Source of the DNA: Saccharopolyspora gloriosae
Lineage (GTDB): Bacteria; Actinomycetota; Actinomycetes; Mycobacteriales; Pseudonocardiaceae
Assembly: GCF_014203325.1 (NCBI RefSeq)
Contig: NZ_JACHIV010000001.1
Span: 3,039,501-3,103,500, forward strand
Reading direction: 5' to 3'
DNA length: 64,000 nt
Shown here: in pieces, positions 25,668 to 34,081 of the stretch
Position numbering within the stretch: the stretch's first letter is position 1
Layout: every line of letters begins with the position of its first letter
The notes under the pieces: model-generated
Databases searched by the model: none
Told to the model about the DNA's origin: nothing
The model's input: the letters and a program-made list of their open reading frames with translations, nothing else
Made by a program: the position numbers and the translations under genes

Positions 25668-26462
25668 ATGACCCGGGTGCACTGCGCCCAACTGGCCCCG
25701 CGCGTGGCCGACCTGCCGCACAACCGCGAGTTGTCGGCAACGGCCGTGCGCGGGGCCGCCGCGCGCGGCGCCGACGTCATCGTCCTGCCCGAACTCGTCA
25801 CCTCCGGCTACCGGCTCAACTCGACCGCCGAAGCCCGCTCGGTCGCCATCGACCCCGACGACCCACTGCTGACCGAATGGGGCCGCGCCGCCCCGCACTC
25901 CGTGGTCGTCGGCGGATTCTGCGAACGCGGACCCGACGGACACCTCTACAACAGCGCCGCCGTCCTCGACCACGGCGAACTCATCGCCGTCTACCGCAAA
26001 ACCCACCTGTGGGACGAGGAAAAACTCCTGTTCACCCCAGGCGACACCCCACCACCCGTGCTGAAGACCTCACACGGCCGCATCGGCGTGCTCATCTGCT
26101 ACGACCTCGAATTCCCCGAACTCACCCGGAAACTCGCCCTCCACGGCGCCGACCTGCTCGCCGTACCCACCAACTGGCCACTGCTGCCACGACCCGCCGG
26201 CGAACGCGCCCCCGAAGTCGTCATCGCCATGGCCGCCGCCCGCGTCAACCACCTCGCCATCGCCTGCTGCGACCGCACCGGAACCGAACGCGGCACCCAC
26301 TGGACCGAAGGCACCGCCATCATCGACCAGCAAGGCCGCGTCAGCGCCGAAACCGACACCACCGACACCGCCTGCACCGACCTCGACCTGCACGCCTCCC
26401 GCGACAAACGCCTCACCCCCCACGCCGACCTGTTCGCCGACAGACGGCCCGAGCTCTACTGA
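25668..26462 (+). CDS. Carbon-nitrogen hydrolase (nitrilase superfamily amidase)
   Basis: 264 residues from ATG 25668, with GGAGCG just upstream. The Glu-Lys-Cys triad is complete: E42 in VLPELVTSGY, K111 in YRKTHLW and C144 in LICYDLEFPE. The length and LICYDLEFPE box fit amidase branches (omega-amidase or N-carbamoylase type) rather than true nitrilases. Third gene of the LysR-linked operon, so the pathway probably removes an amide nitrogen. A shared terminator follows. Confidence 0.92.
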   Translation: MTRVHCAQLAPRVADLPHNRELSATAVRGAAARGADVIVLPELVTSGYRLNSTAEARSVAIDPDDPLLTEWGRAAPHSVVVGGFCERGPDGHLYNSAAVLDHGELIAVYRKTHLWDEEKLLFTPGDTPPPVLKTSHGRIGVLICYDLEFPELTRKLALHGADLLAVPTNWPLLPRPAGERAPEVVIAMAAARVNHLAIACCDRTGTERGTHWTEGTAIIDQQGRVSAETDTTDTACTDLDLHASRDKRLTPHADLFADRRPELY

Positions 26463-26477
26463 CCCGCACACAACGAA

Positions 26478-26520
26478 AAACGGCCCACCGGAACGCTCCC
26501 CGCGATCCGATGGGCCGTTT
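26478..26520. terminator. Bidirectional terminator between two convergent operons
   Basis: AAACGGCCCA (26478-26487) pairs with TGGGCCGTTT (26511-26520), flanked by A-rich GAAAAA and TTTCCC on the two sides. It separates the C-N hydrolase operon (+) from the aldolase end (-) of the LacI-linked operon. Confidence 0.85.
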
Positions 26521-26531
26521 CCCATGCCACC

Positions 26532-27269
26532 TCAACCCGGCTCAGAACCCGCCCGCAACGACCGGAACACGTCCAACAAGATGTGCGCCACGTTGTAGAC
26601 CACAAAATCCGCGTCCTCAACCGCACCCGCCCGCGCGCTCGACACGATGCTCATCACCGCCGCACCCGCCTCCCGCGCCCGCGAGTGCACCTGCTCCTTC
26701 GCCCGAGACACCGCCGCATCACCCGGCGGCACCCCCAGCGACACCGCGAGATCGGCCGGACCGACCCACACCGCATCCACCCCGTCCACCGCCACGATCT
26801 CCGCCGCGTTCTCCACACCCGCCGCGGTCTCCACCATCGCGATCACCAGCACGTCCCGCGCCGCATCCAAGTGCTCCGCCGCCGACACCGCCCCGAAACG
26901 ACCGGCCCTGCTGTAAGTCGCGAAACCCCGCTCACCACGCGGCGGATAGTGCGCCGAACGCACCACCTCCCGCGCCTCCGACGCCGACTCCACGTGCGGC
27001 ACCACGACGCCCTCCGCACCCAGATCCAGCACCCGCAGCACCTGATTGGCATCCCCGCGCCCCACCCGCACCAGCACCGGCACACCATGCGCCTGCGCCA
27101 ACGCGATGTGCTGCTGCAACACCACCAGATCAGCCGGACCGTGCTCGCAATCCACCAGCACGTAATCCAGCTCCGCGACCCCGGACAACTCCACCAGCAT
27201 CTCCGCTGGCAACCGCAGGATCCCCCCGCGCAACCGGGCACCCGAACGCAACTTCGCCTTCAACCTCAT
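26532..27269 (-). CDS. HpcH/HpaI-family aldolase (2-keto-3-deoxy acid type)
   Basis: 245 residues from ATG 27269, which overlaps the SDR stop as ATGA. Metal-dependent class II pyruvate aldolase fold: YVLVDCEHGP, GAEGVVVPHVESA, the metal ligands in IAMVETAAG (Glu) and AVWVGPADLAVSLG (Asp). These enzymes cleave 2-keto-4-hydroxy acids to pyruvate plus an aldehyde. Last gene of the five-gene LacI-linked operon, a fitting final cleavage step. Confidence 0.92.
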   Translation of the reverse strand: MRLKAKLRSGARLRGGILRLPAEMLVELSGVAELDYVLVDCEHGPADLVVLQQHIALAQAHGVPVLVRVGRGDANQVLRVLDLGAEGVVVPHVESASEAREVVRSAHYPPRGERGFATYSRAGRFGAVSAAEHLDAARDVLVIAMVETAAGVENAAEIVAVDGVDAVWVGPADLAVSLGVPPGDAAVSRAKEQVHSRAREAGAAVMSIVSSARAGAVEDADFVVYNVAHILLDVFRSLRAGSEPG

Positions 27270-28033
27270 CGCGCCACCATCCCCGCCGACAGATCCACAT
27301 CCGCCGCGCACAACCCCGGCATCCGCAACATCGCCACCAACGCCGCACCCACCTCGTCCTCGGTGACCATCCGGCCCAACGCCGCACGCGACACGAACGC
27401 CGCCTCCGCATCCGCCACCGACGTCCCCGTCCGCTCCGCCTCCAACCGGAAATTCCGCTCCATCCGCGGCCCCTCCACCGGACCCGGCGACAACGAATTC
27501 ACCGCAACCCCCAACGGCCCCACCTCCGCCGCCAACGTCGTGGTCAACCCCAGCACCGCCATCTTCGACGCGCAGTACGGAGTGCGACGCGCCAACGGCC
27601 GCTTACCCGACACCGACGCCACGTTCACCACATCACCCGCACCACGCGCCGTCATCGCAGGCAGAAAAGCCCGGCACATCAGGAAAGTGCCGCGCACGTT
27701 CGCCGCGAACACCGCATCCCACTCCGCGGGCTCCACCTCCGTCAACGGAGCCACCGGCCCGGCGACACCGGCGTTGTTCACCAACACCGACACCTCCTCA
27801 CCGGCCAACCGCCCCGCCAACTCCGCCACCGAATCCGGATCAGCGACATCACAGGTCACCGCCAACCCCGCACCAGGCAACCCCGCGACCGTCTCCTCCA
27901 ACGACCCGCGCGTACGCCCCACCGCGATCACCCGCACACCCTCGGCCGACAACGCCCGGCACATCGCCCGACCGAGCCCGTTACCGCCCCCGGTCACCAA
28001 CGCCGTGCGCCCCGCCAGCTCAGCCGCGGACAT
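27266..28033 (-). CDS. Short-chain dehydrogenase/reductase
   Basis: 255 residues from ATG 28033, overlapping the HisD-family stop by 14 bases. Classical SDR: TGGGNGLG cofactor motif near 14-21, NNAG, and the catalytic YCASK with upstream Ser. An acidic residue does not follow the second strand, where AVGRTRGSL (basic) suggests NADP. Oxidises or reduces a secondary alcohol in the pathway with the second HisD-type enzyme. Substrate unknown. Confidence 0.92.
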   Translation of the reverse strand: MSAAELAGRTALVTGGGNGLGRAMCRALSAEGVRVIAVGRTRGSLEETVAGLPGAGLAVTCDVADPDSVAELAGRLAGEEVSVLVNNAGVAGPVAPLTEVEPAEWDAVFAANVRGTFLMCRAFLPAMTARGAGDVVNVASVSGKRPLARRTPYCASKMAVLGLTTTLAAEVGPLGVAVNSLSPGPVEGPRMERNFRLEAERTGTSVADAEAAFVSRAALGRMVTEDEVGAALVAMLRMPGLCAADVDLSAGMVAR

Positions 28034-29327
28034 GATCGGCCCACTCCAACGCCGCGTCACCGAACTTCGCCGCCCGCACATCACCGGACCGCGCATGCCC
28101 CTCGAACAACTCCACCCGAGCCGCCCGACCGCACACCGCACCGAGCTGTGCGCTCGCCACCGGATCCGTCACCTCCTGGTACGTCACCGTCTTCAAGTAC
28201 TTCCCGACCCACAACCCGCCGGTGTAGCGCGCCGCGCCCTTCGTCGGCAGCACGTGATTCGTCCCGATCACCTTGTCCCCGTAGGACACGCACGTGCCCT
28301 CACCCAAGAACAACGCCCCGTAGTCGCGCATCCGCTCCAACGCCAACCGCGGCTGCTCGGTCAGCACCTGCACGTGCTCACTCGCGTACGAATCGGCCAC
28401 CTCGAACGCCTCGTCGACCGACTCCACCAGCACCACCTCACCGTGATCACGCCACGCCGGACCCGCGAAGTCCACCGTCGGCATCCCCGGCAGCAACTTC
28501 TCCACGTGCTCGATCACCGCCTCCGCCACCGACCGCGACGTCGTCACCAGCACCGCAGGGGAGTCCGGCCCGTGCTCGGCCTGCGACAGCAGATCCACCG
28601 CCACCACGAACGGATCCGCGTGCTCATCGGCGATCACCAAGATCTCCGTCGGACCCGCGAACAAGTCGATCCCGACCTCACCGAACAACTGCCGCTTCGC
28701 CTCCGCGACATACGCGTTGCCCGGCCCCGCCAGCAGATCCACCGAACCCACCGACTCCGTGCCCACCGCCATCGCCGCGACCGCCTGCACACCACCGAGC
28801 AGGTGGATCTCATCCGCCCCCGCCAAGTGCATCGCCGCCACCGTCGCCGCCGGCACCTCACCGCGGATCGGCGGCGTCGCCGCCACCACCCGCGGCACAC
28901 CCGCGACCTTCGCCGTCACGATCGTCATGTGCGCCGACGCCGTCAGCGGATACCGCCCACCCGGCACGTACGCACCCACCGCACCGACCGGAACGTGCCG
29001 ATGCCCCAACCGCACCCCCGGCAACGTCTCCACCTCGACATCGCGCAACGACTCCCGCTGGTGCGCGGCGAAACCCCGCACCTGCTCCTGCACGAACCGG
29101 ATGTCGTCGAGCACCTGCTGCGGCACCGTCGCCACGATCCGCTCGACCTCCTCCGCCGAGAGCCGGAACGACTCCGGGCTCCACCCGTCGAACCGCTCCG
29201 AGTACTCCCGCACCGCCACGTCACCGCGGTCCCGGATGTCATCGATGATCCCGCGAACCCGATCGCGCAACGCGGAATCCTCCGTCGCGGTCGGCTTCGC
29301 CACCGCACCCTTGATCACTTCGGACAA
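28020..29327 (-). CDS. HisD-family zinc-dependent NAD dehydrogenase (copy 2), HpsN-like
   Basis: 435 residues. Start set at TTG 29327 because GAGGAGG lies six bases upstream (a GTG at 29318 is the alternative). All HisD active-site residues are present: Q249, H252 (SQAEHG), E317-H318 (ASEHV), D351 (GDKVIGTNHVLP) and H411 (GHARSGD). It differs from copy 1 over most of its length, so it is not a recent duplicate. The HisD-like HpsN enzyme oxidises 2,3-dihydroxypropanesulfonate; this one, paired with an SDR and an aldolase, is a similar catabolic alcohol-to-acid dehydrogenase by inference. Confidence 0.88.
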   Translation of the reverse strand: MSEVIKGAVAKPTATEDSALRDRVRGIIDDIRDRGDVAVREYSERFDGWSPESFRLSAEEVERIVATVPQQVLDDIRFVQEQVRGFAAHQRESLRDVEVETLPGVRLGHRHVPVGAVGAYVPGGRYPLTASAHMTIVTAKVAGVPRVVAATPPIRGEVPAATVAAMHLAGADEIHLLGGVQAVAAMAVGTESVGSVDLLAGPGNAYVAEAKRQLFGEVGIDLFAGPTEILVIADEHADPFVVAVDLLSQAEHGPDSPAVLVTTSRSVAEAVIEHVEKLLPGMPTVDFAGPAWRDHGEVVLVESVDEAFEVADSYASEHVQVLTEQPRLALERMRDYGALFLGEGTCVSYGDKVIGTNHVLPTKGAARYTGGLWVGKYLKTVTYQEVTDPVASAQLGAVCGRAARVELFEGHARSGDVRAAKFGDAALEWADHVRG

Positions 29328-29338
29328 CGTCGTCCTCC

Positions 29339-30058
29339 TCAATTCGCGGCCGAACCCCGAGCCGCCGCAGGGGGAGCGCACCGGCGCACCCACCCGGCCA
29401 GCAACCCGGCGATGACCTCAGGAACTTCCAACGGCAGCAGGTGCCCCGCACCCGCCACCAACTCCAGCTCGCAACCGGGCAACCGCGCCGCGATGTCGCG
29501 GTGGAACTCCGGCGGGCACAACGCGTCCTCGACACCGCCCACCACCAACGACGGCACCCGGACCGACCCCAGCGCCCCGCGCGCGTCGACCCGAGTGCCC
29601 TGCGCGGCCAGCTGGTCCAGGAACCGCCGCGGACCGATCCGCTCGGCCATCCCGCGGAACTCCCGCGCCGCCGCCTCCGACGGCCGCGAGTACATGCTCG
29701 GCAGGACCTCCTCGACGACACCGGCGAAATCACCCGCCCGCGTCCGCCGAGCCATCCGCGACCACCCCTGGTGCTGCGCCGGCAGGGGAGCGGCGGCGTT
29801 GGTGGCCAACGCCGCGAAACCCGCCACCCGATGCGGAGCCAGCCGCGCGACCTCGAACCCGACGATCGCGCCCAAGCTCAACCCGGCCACCAGCAGCGGA
29901 CCGTCCACGGCCGCCAGCACCTGCTCGGCCATGCCGGTGATGCTCGGCGCGTCGATCCGCGCGTGCACCACCGGCAACCCCAGCGCGCCCTCGACCGGCG
30001 CCCACAGCGCCGCGTCGCAGAGCATGCCGGGCACCAGCACCACCGTCGGATCAGCCAC
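29339..30058 (-). CDS. Alpha/beta hydrolase
   Basis: 239 residues from GTG 30058, which overlaps the end of the bicupin gene by 8 bases. Nucleophile elbow GLSLG (about residue 60), acid in GVEDALCPP and catalytic His in AGAGHLLPLE are all present. Likely hydrolyses an ester or lactone intermediate; the length suits a small lactonase/esterase. Second gene of the LacI-linked operon. Confidence 0.9.
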   Translation of the reverse strand: MADPTVVLVPGMLCDAALWAPVEGALGLPVVHARIDAPSITGMAEQVLAAVDGPLLVAGLSLGAIVGFEVARLAPHRVAGFAALATNAAAPLPAQHQGWSRMARRTRAGDFAGVVEEVLPSMYSRPSEAAAREFRGMAERIGPRRFLDQLAAQGTRVDARGALGSVRVPSLVVGGVEDALCPPEFHRDIAARLPGCELELVAGAGHLLPLEVPEVIAGLLAGWVRRCAPPAAARGSAAN

Positions 30059-31190
30059 GAGCGCGCGGCACCAGCGCGTACGGCGCCACGTAACCGTTGT
30101 GATCGATCGAGTACCCGGCGTCCGCGGCGGCCTTGACGACCTCCTCGTCCCAGTCGACGCGCACCCGCCCGTCCCCGGAGTTGATCACCACGAGCTTGCC
30201 GGTGCCCTCACCGACGTTGCGGATGCTGCGCCACGCGCCCGGCGGCACCGAGAGCATGTCCCACTCGCCGAGCTCCACCGTGACCGGCTCGTGGTCGTTG
30301 AGCGTGACCTCCCAGCGCCCGTCCTTGACCATGAGCACCTGCGTCTGCTCCACGCGGTGCCCGAGCATCCCCGCGCCCGGCTCGGCGCGCAGCCACGCGA
30401 TGTTGTGCCCGTGCGGGTTGAAGATCCGCGGCTCCTGGTCGAGGTCCTCGGTCATGCCGAACCCGACGACCAGCGCCAGCTCCGCGCCGCCCCCGGTGAC
30501 CACCGAGTCCAGGAACGGCTGCGAGCACCACTCCAGGTCGTCCTGGGTCACCACGCGCCGCCGCATCTTCTCCGCGGAGAACGACCGCAACCGCGCCAGG
30601 TCCGGCTCCGCCATCGGGCGCACCAGCTCCACGTCCTCCGGCGGCTCGTCCCCGGCGACCGTGTCGATGAGCCGCCCGTCCTCGGTCAGGTGCAGCCCGT
30701 ACCCGGCGGCGTCGCGCAGCACCGTGGGGCCCCAGATGATGCCGCCGGTGTCGTCGTGGCCGAGCGAGGTGAACAGCCACCCGTCGTCCGGGCCGATGTT
30801 GGTGAACCCGCGGAAGATCCACGTCGGGATCGAGGCGATGTCGCCCTCCCGCAGCACCAGTTCGCCCTCGTTGCCGTCTGAACCCCACCGCAGCAGGAAC
30901 TCGCCGCGGAAGCACAGGAACACCTCGGCGGTGAAGTGCAGGTGCAGGTTGTTCACCACACCGTTGGGCATCGCGGCCGCGCCGATGTTGTAGCCGTGCG
31001 GCTCGCGGAGGTTGATGACCTGCTTGGAGTTCTGCGACACCCCCGGCCCGATCATCGCGTAGTTCTCCTTGCGCTCCGAGCCCGGCGTGCGGCAGTCGAT
31101 GAACGCCTGGTCGCAGGACACGAAATCGCTGCGCCGGATCGTCCTGCGCGCGATCTCGTCCTCGTTGACCCGTACCGGTCCCTGCTGCAT
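30051..31190 (-). CDS. Bicupin protein, first gene of LacI-linked operon
   Basis: 379 residues from ATG 31190 with GGAGGTG six bases upstream; earlier codons in frame read into the promoter. Two cupin barrels. Barrel 1 has H83-x-H85 and E89 (NLHLHFTAEVF), but the third metal histidine is replaced by R127 (IPTWIFRGFTN). Barrel 2 (about 275-360) keeps the G-rich strands but no HxH. This suggests a metal site with altered ligands or a non-metal role. The closest-looking families are ring-cleaving dioxygenases and sugar/acid isomerases, and the reaction is not predictable. Confidence 0.8.
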   Translation of the reverse strand: MQQGPVRVNEDEIARRTIRRSDFVSCDQAFIDCRTPGSERKENYAMIGPGVSQNSKQVINLREPHGYNIGAAAMPNGVVNNLHLHFTAEVFLCFRGEFLLRWGSDGNEGELVLREGDIASIPTWIFRGFTNIGPDDGWLFTSLGHDDTGGIIWGPTVLRDAAGYGLHLTEDGRLIDTVAGDEPPEDVELVRPMAEPDLARLRSFSAEKMRRRVVTQDDLEWCSQPFLDSVVTGGGAELALVVGFGMTEDLDQEPRIFNPHGHNIAWLRAEPGAGMLGHRVEQTQVLMVKDGRWEVTLNDHEPVTVELGEWDMLSVPPGAWRSIRNVGEGTGKLVVINSGDGRVRVDWDEEVVKAAADAGYSIDHNGYVAPYALVPRARG

Positions 31191-31210
31191 CCGTGCACCT
31201 CCGCATTTGA

Positions 31211-31224
31211 TGACTACGTATGCA
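31211..31224. promoter_or_regulatory. LacI-type operator O1 (bicupin / lacI intergenic)
   Basis: TGACTACGTATGCA: half-sites TGACTAC and TGCATAC around a central CG, the usual symmetry of LacI-family operators. Identical 14-mer at 35764-35777 and close match at 33886-33899. It lies between the divergent bicupin and LacI genes, so it could repress the operon and autoregulate the repressor. Confidence 0.78.
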
Positions 31225-31336
31225 TTACAGCATCGGGCCCGTTGCCGGTCAATGAGCCCCGCAGGTGAAAGCACTCCCCGAACCGTCCAGATCATCCCGC
31301 GCGCACCCGACTAGAATCCGTATACCGGGAGGTCGA

Positions 31337-32356
31337 ATGTCGATCACGAGTCATGATGTCGCCAGGTTCGCCGGGGTATCGCAAGCCACGGTCTCGCGCG
31401 CCCTGCGCGGAGACCCGCGAGTGTCCGAGGCGACGCAACAACGCGTCCGCAACGCCGCCGACGCGCTCAACTACGTGCCCAGCGAAGCAGGCCGCAGCCT
31501 CTCCACCCGCTCCACGCGCCGAATCGGCGTGCTGGTCAGCGACCTGGCCAACCCGTTCTACCCCTACCTCGTCGGCCCGCTGCACGACGAACTCGAACAA
31601 CGCGGCTACCGCATGATGCTGCTGACCGAACGCTCCGACGACGCCCTCGCCACCGAACGGCTGCTCGACCACTCCATCGACGGCGCAGTGCTCACCACCG
31701 CCACCACCGGCTCCGCACTGCCCGACGCCCTGCGGCGCAAACAAGTCCCCTTCGTGTTCCTCAACCGCATCGACGGACGCGACGGCGCCGACTCCGCCGT
31801 CGTCGACAACGAACGCGGCGGCCGCATCGTCGCCGCCGAACTCGCCGAACTGGGACACCGCACCGTCGCCCTGCTAGGCGGCTCCACCGACACCAGCTCC
31901 GGACGCGACCGCGAACACGGCTTCGTCAGCGGACTCGCCGACGCCGGCATCACCCTGCCCGCCGCCCGCATCCGCCGCGGACCCTACGACTTCGACACCG
32001 GCTACCGAGGACTCACCGAACTCCTCGACGCCGACCCCGACCTCACCGCCGTGTTCTGCGGCAACGACGTCGTCGCCATCGGCGCCTACAACGCCGCGCT
32101 GCGCGAAGGACTCCGCATCCCCGACGACCTCACCTTGATCGGCTTCGACGACCTGCCGATGGCCTCCTGGGAAGCGTTCTCGCTCACCACGATCCGCTAC
32201 GACCTCCCCGAAATGGCCAGAGCCGCCGCCCGCCTGCTCGTCGAGCGGCTCACCGGCGAGACCGACCGATCCGCCCGCCAAGTCGCCTTCACCCCGGAAC
32301 TCGTGCGCCGCGGCACCCACGCACCACCCACCCTGCGCCGAGCCTGGCGGGTCTGA
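31337..32356 (+). CDS. LacI-family transcriptional repressor
   Basis: 339 residues from ATG 31337 (GGGAGG at 31327-31332). N-terminal LacI HTH ITSHDVARFAGVSQATVSRALRG with the hinge LNYVPSEAGRSLSTR, then the two-lobe periplasmic-binding effector domain (about 62-330). Divergent from the bicupin operon, and located between the three promoters that carry the TACGTA operator, so it very likely controls all three. The effector is probably a sugar or sugar-like compound, since the family usually senses these (inference). Confidence 0.94.
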   Translation: MSITSHDVARFAGVSQATVSRALRGDPRVSEATQQRVRNAADALNYVPSEAGRSLSTRSTRRIGVLVSDLANPFYPYLVGPLHDELEQRGYRMMLLTERSDDALATERLLDHSIDGAVLTTATTGSALPDALRRKQVPFVFLNRIDGRDGADSAVVDNERGGRIVAAELAELGHRTVALLGGSTDTSSGRDREHGFVSGLADAGITLPAARIRRGPYDFDTGYRGLTELLDADPDLTAVFCGNDVVAIGAYNAALREGLRIPDDLTLIGFDDLPMASWEAFSLTTIRYDLPEMARAAARLLVERLTGETDRSARQVAFTPELVRRGTHAPPTLRRAWRV

Positions 32357-32474
32357 CCGCACCACCCACCCCGGACAGCACTCGGCGGCCCCCTCGCCAG
32401 GGCCCTCCCGCCTGCGGCACAGCCACAACCAAGCACGACCCCGCGGCGAGGAAGCCGCCGAACGCACACCCGGC

Positions 32475-33848
32475 CTACCGGCCGGACCCGACCAGCTCCT
32501 CCTTGGCGAACTTGTCCGCACCGAGATCGCTGCGGTAGGTCTCCTTCATGAACACCGTGATCACCACCAGCGCCAGCACCGCCGCCACCGCCAAGTACGC
32601 CCACACCGCGTAGATCGTGCCGAACGTGCTCACCAGCAACGCCGCGACGAACGGCGTCACCCCCATGAACACCGAGAAAGAACTGTTGTACGCGATGGCG
32701 CTCGCGCTGAACCGCGTCCGCGTCGCGAACAGCTCCGCCGAACACGTCGTCACGATCCCGGTCAGGAAGAACTCCGGAATGATGTAGACCAGCTGACTCC
32801 ACACCGCCGACGCGAAACTGCCCTGCTCACCGATCGCGAACGCCACCGGCACCAGCACGATGCACGCGAGGGCACCGGTGATCAGCATCGGCTTGCGCCC
32901 GATCCGGTCCGAGAGCCTGCCCGCCAACGGCAGCAGCGGCATCAGCACCGCCACCGAGATCAAGTTCGACAGCAACGCCTGCGACCTCGTCAGTCCGAGC
33001 TCGCTGACCAGGTACTCCGGGTAGTACGTCACCCAGGTGTAGGACAAGATCGCCAACATGATCGACGCACCGCAGAACACCAGGATCGGCCGCCACTGCT
33101 CCCGCAGCGCCTCCCGCACCGGCGCCTTCACGATCTTCGTGCCGCCCTCGGTCTCCCGCATGAACTCCGGGGTCTCCTCGATCCGGCTGCGCAGCCACAA
33201 CCCGACCGCCGACAGCGGCAGCACCGCCAAGAACGGAATCCGCCAACCCCACGACTCCAACTGCGCCGGGTCGAACACCGCACTCGTCAACGCCGCCACA
33301 CCCGCACCGCACAAGATGCCCAGGAAGCAGCTGTTCGACGCGTACGACGTGTAGTAAGCGCGCTGGTTCGGCCGCGCCCACTCCACGATGAACGCGACCG
33401 CACCCACGTACTCGCCACCCGAGATCATCCCCTGGAACGTCCGGATCACCACGAGCAGCAGCGGAGCCAAGAACCCGACCTGCTGGTACGTCGGCAGCGC
33501 ACCGATCAGGGCCGTCGACACGCCCATCATGATGATGGTCCACAGCAAGGCCTTCTTGCGCCCCACCCGGTCACCCCACCGCCCGACGAGCGTGCCTCCC
33601 AACGGGCGGAACACGCACGCCACGGCCAGCACCGCATACGTGCTCATCACCGCCGCCGCGCTGTTGCCGCCCGGGAAGAACGACGAAGCCAGCATCGGCG
33701 CCATGTAGCCGTAGAGGCCGTAGTCGAACTGCTCGACGAAGTTCCCGACACCGCCGGCGTAGACCGCCCGGCGGATCTTCTTCTTCGTCGTCTGCTCCGG
33801 TTCCGCCGCAGCGGCAGGAGCGGGTGATCCCGGTACTCCGATGGACAT
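32475..33848 (-). CDS. MFS metabolite:proton symporter (MHS family)
   Basis: 457 residues from ATG 33848, with GGAG six bases upstream; an ATG at 33854 adds two residues. Twelve membrane segments and the MHS hallmarks FVEQFDYGLYGYMAP, GDRVGRKKALL and GEYVGAVAFIVEWARPNQRAYYTS. Relatives (ShiA, KgtP, ProP) import organic acids, shikimate or betaine with protons. A LacI-type operator sits in its promoter, so it is probably the importer for the adjacent pathway. Confidence 0.92.
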   Translation of the reverse strand: MSIGVPGSPAPAAAAEPEQTTKKKIRRAVYAGGVGNFVEQFDYGLYGYMAPMLASSFFPGGNSAAAVMSTYAVLAVACVFRPLGGTLVGRWGDRVGRKKALLWTIIMMGVSTALIGALPTYQQVGFLAPLLLVVIRTFQGMISGGEYVGAVAFIVEWARPNQRAYYTSYASNSCFLGILCGAGVAALTSAVFDPAQLESWGWRIPFLAVLPLSAVGLWLRSRIEETPEFMRETEGGTKIVKAPVREALREQWRPILVFCGASIMLAILSYTWVTYYPEYLVSELGLTRSQALLSNLISVAVLMPLLPLAGRLSDRIGRKPMLITGALACIVLVPVAFAIGEQGSFASAVWSQLVYIIPEFFLTGIVTTCSAELFATRTRFSASAIAYNSSFSVFMGVTPFVAALLVSTFGTIYAVWAYLAVAAVLALVVITVFMKETYRSDLGADKFAKEELVGSGR

Positions 33849-33885
33849 GGGCATCTCCAGTGGTCGCGGCCCCAGTGCACGCTTA

Positions 33886-33899
33886 TGCATACGTATGAA
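33886..33899. promoter_or_regulatory. LacI-type operator O2 (symporter promoter)
   Basis: TGCATACGTATGAA, containing the perfect 10-bp palindrome CATACGTATG. It lies 38 bases upstream of the symporter start codon, positioned to block transcription. Matches O1 and O3 around TGCATACGTA. Confidence 0.78.
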
Positions 33900-34081
33900 G
33901 GTTGTCGGAGGCTAGCTTCCGCCACCAAGGGCGTCAAGAAGCACCGACCACCGACCGACCCACCACGCCACGACACCGAGCACGCGGAAAAGCGCAGCCT
34001 GCGTCCACCGTGCGCACCAGCGCAAGGCCCGAAACCCACCAAGCCGTGGGCGACCCGCGACACGGGCCGCCCACGCACCGC

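Noticed and set aside
26583-30881. 1432-residue + strand open frame across the aldolase to bicupin operon
   Set aside because: Arg/His/Pro-rich reverse-strand shadow of five minus-strand genes with complete motifs and coupled starts.
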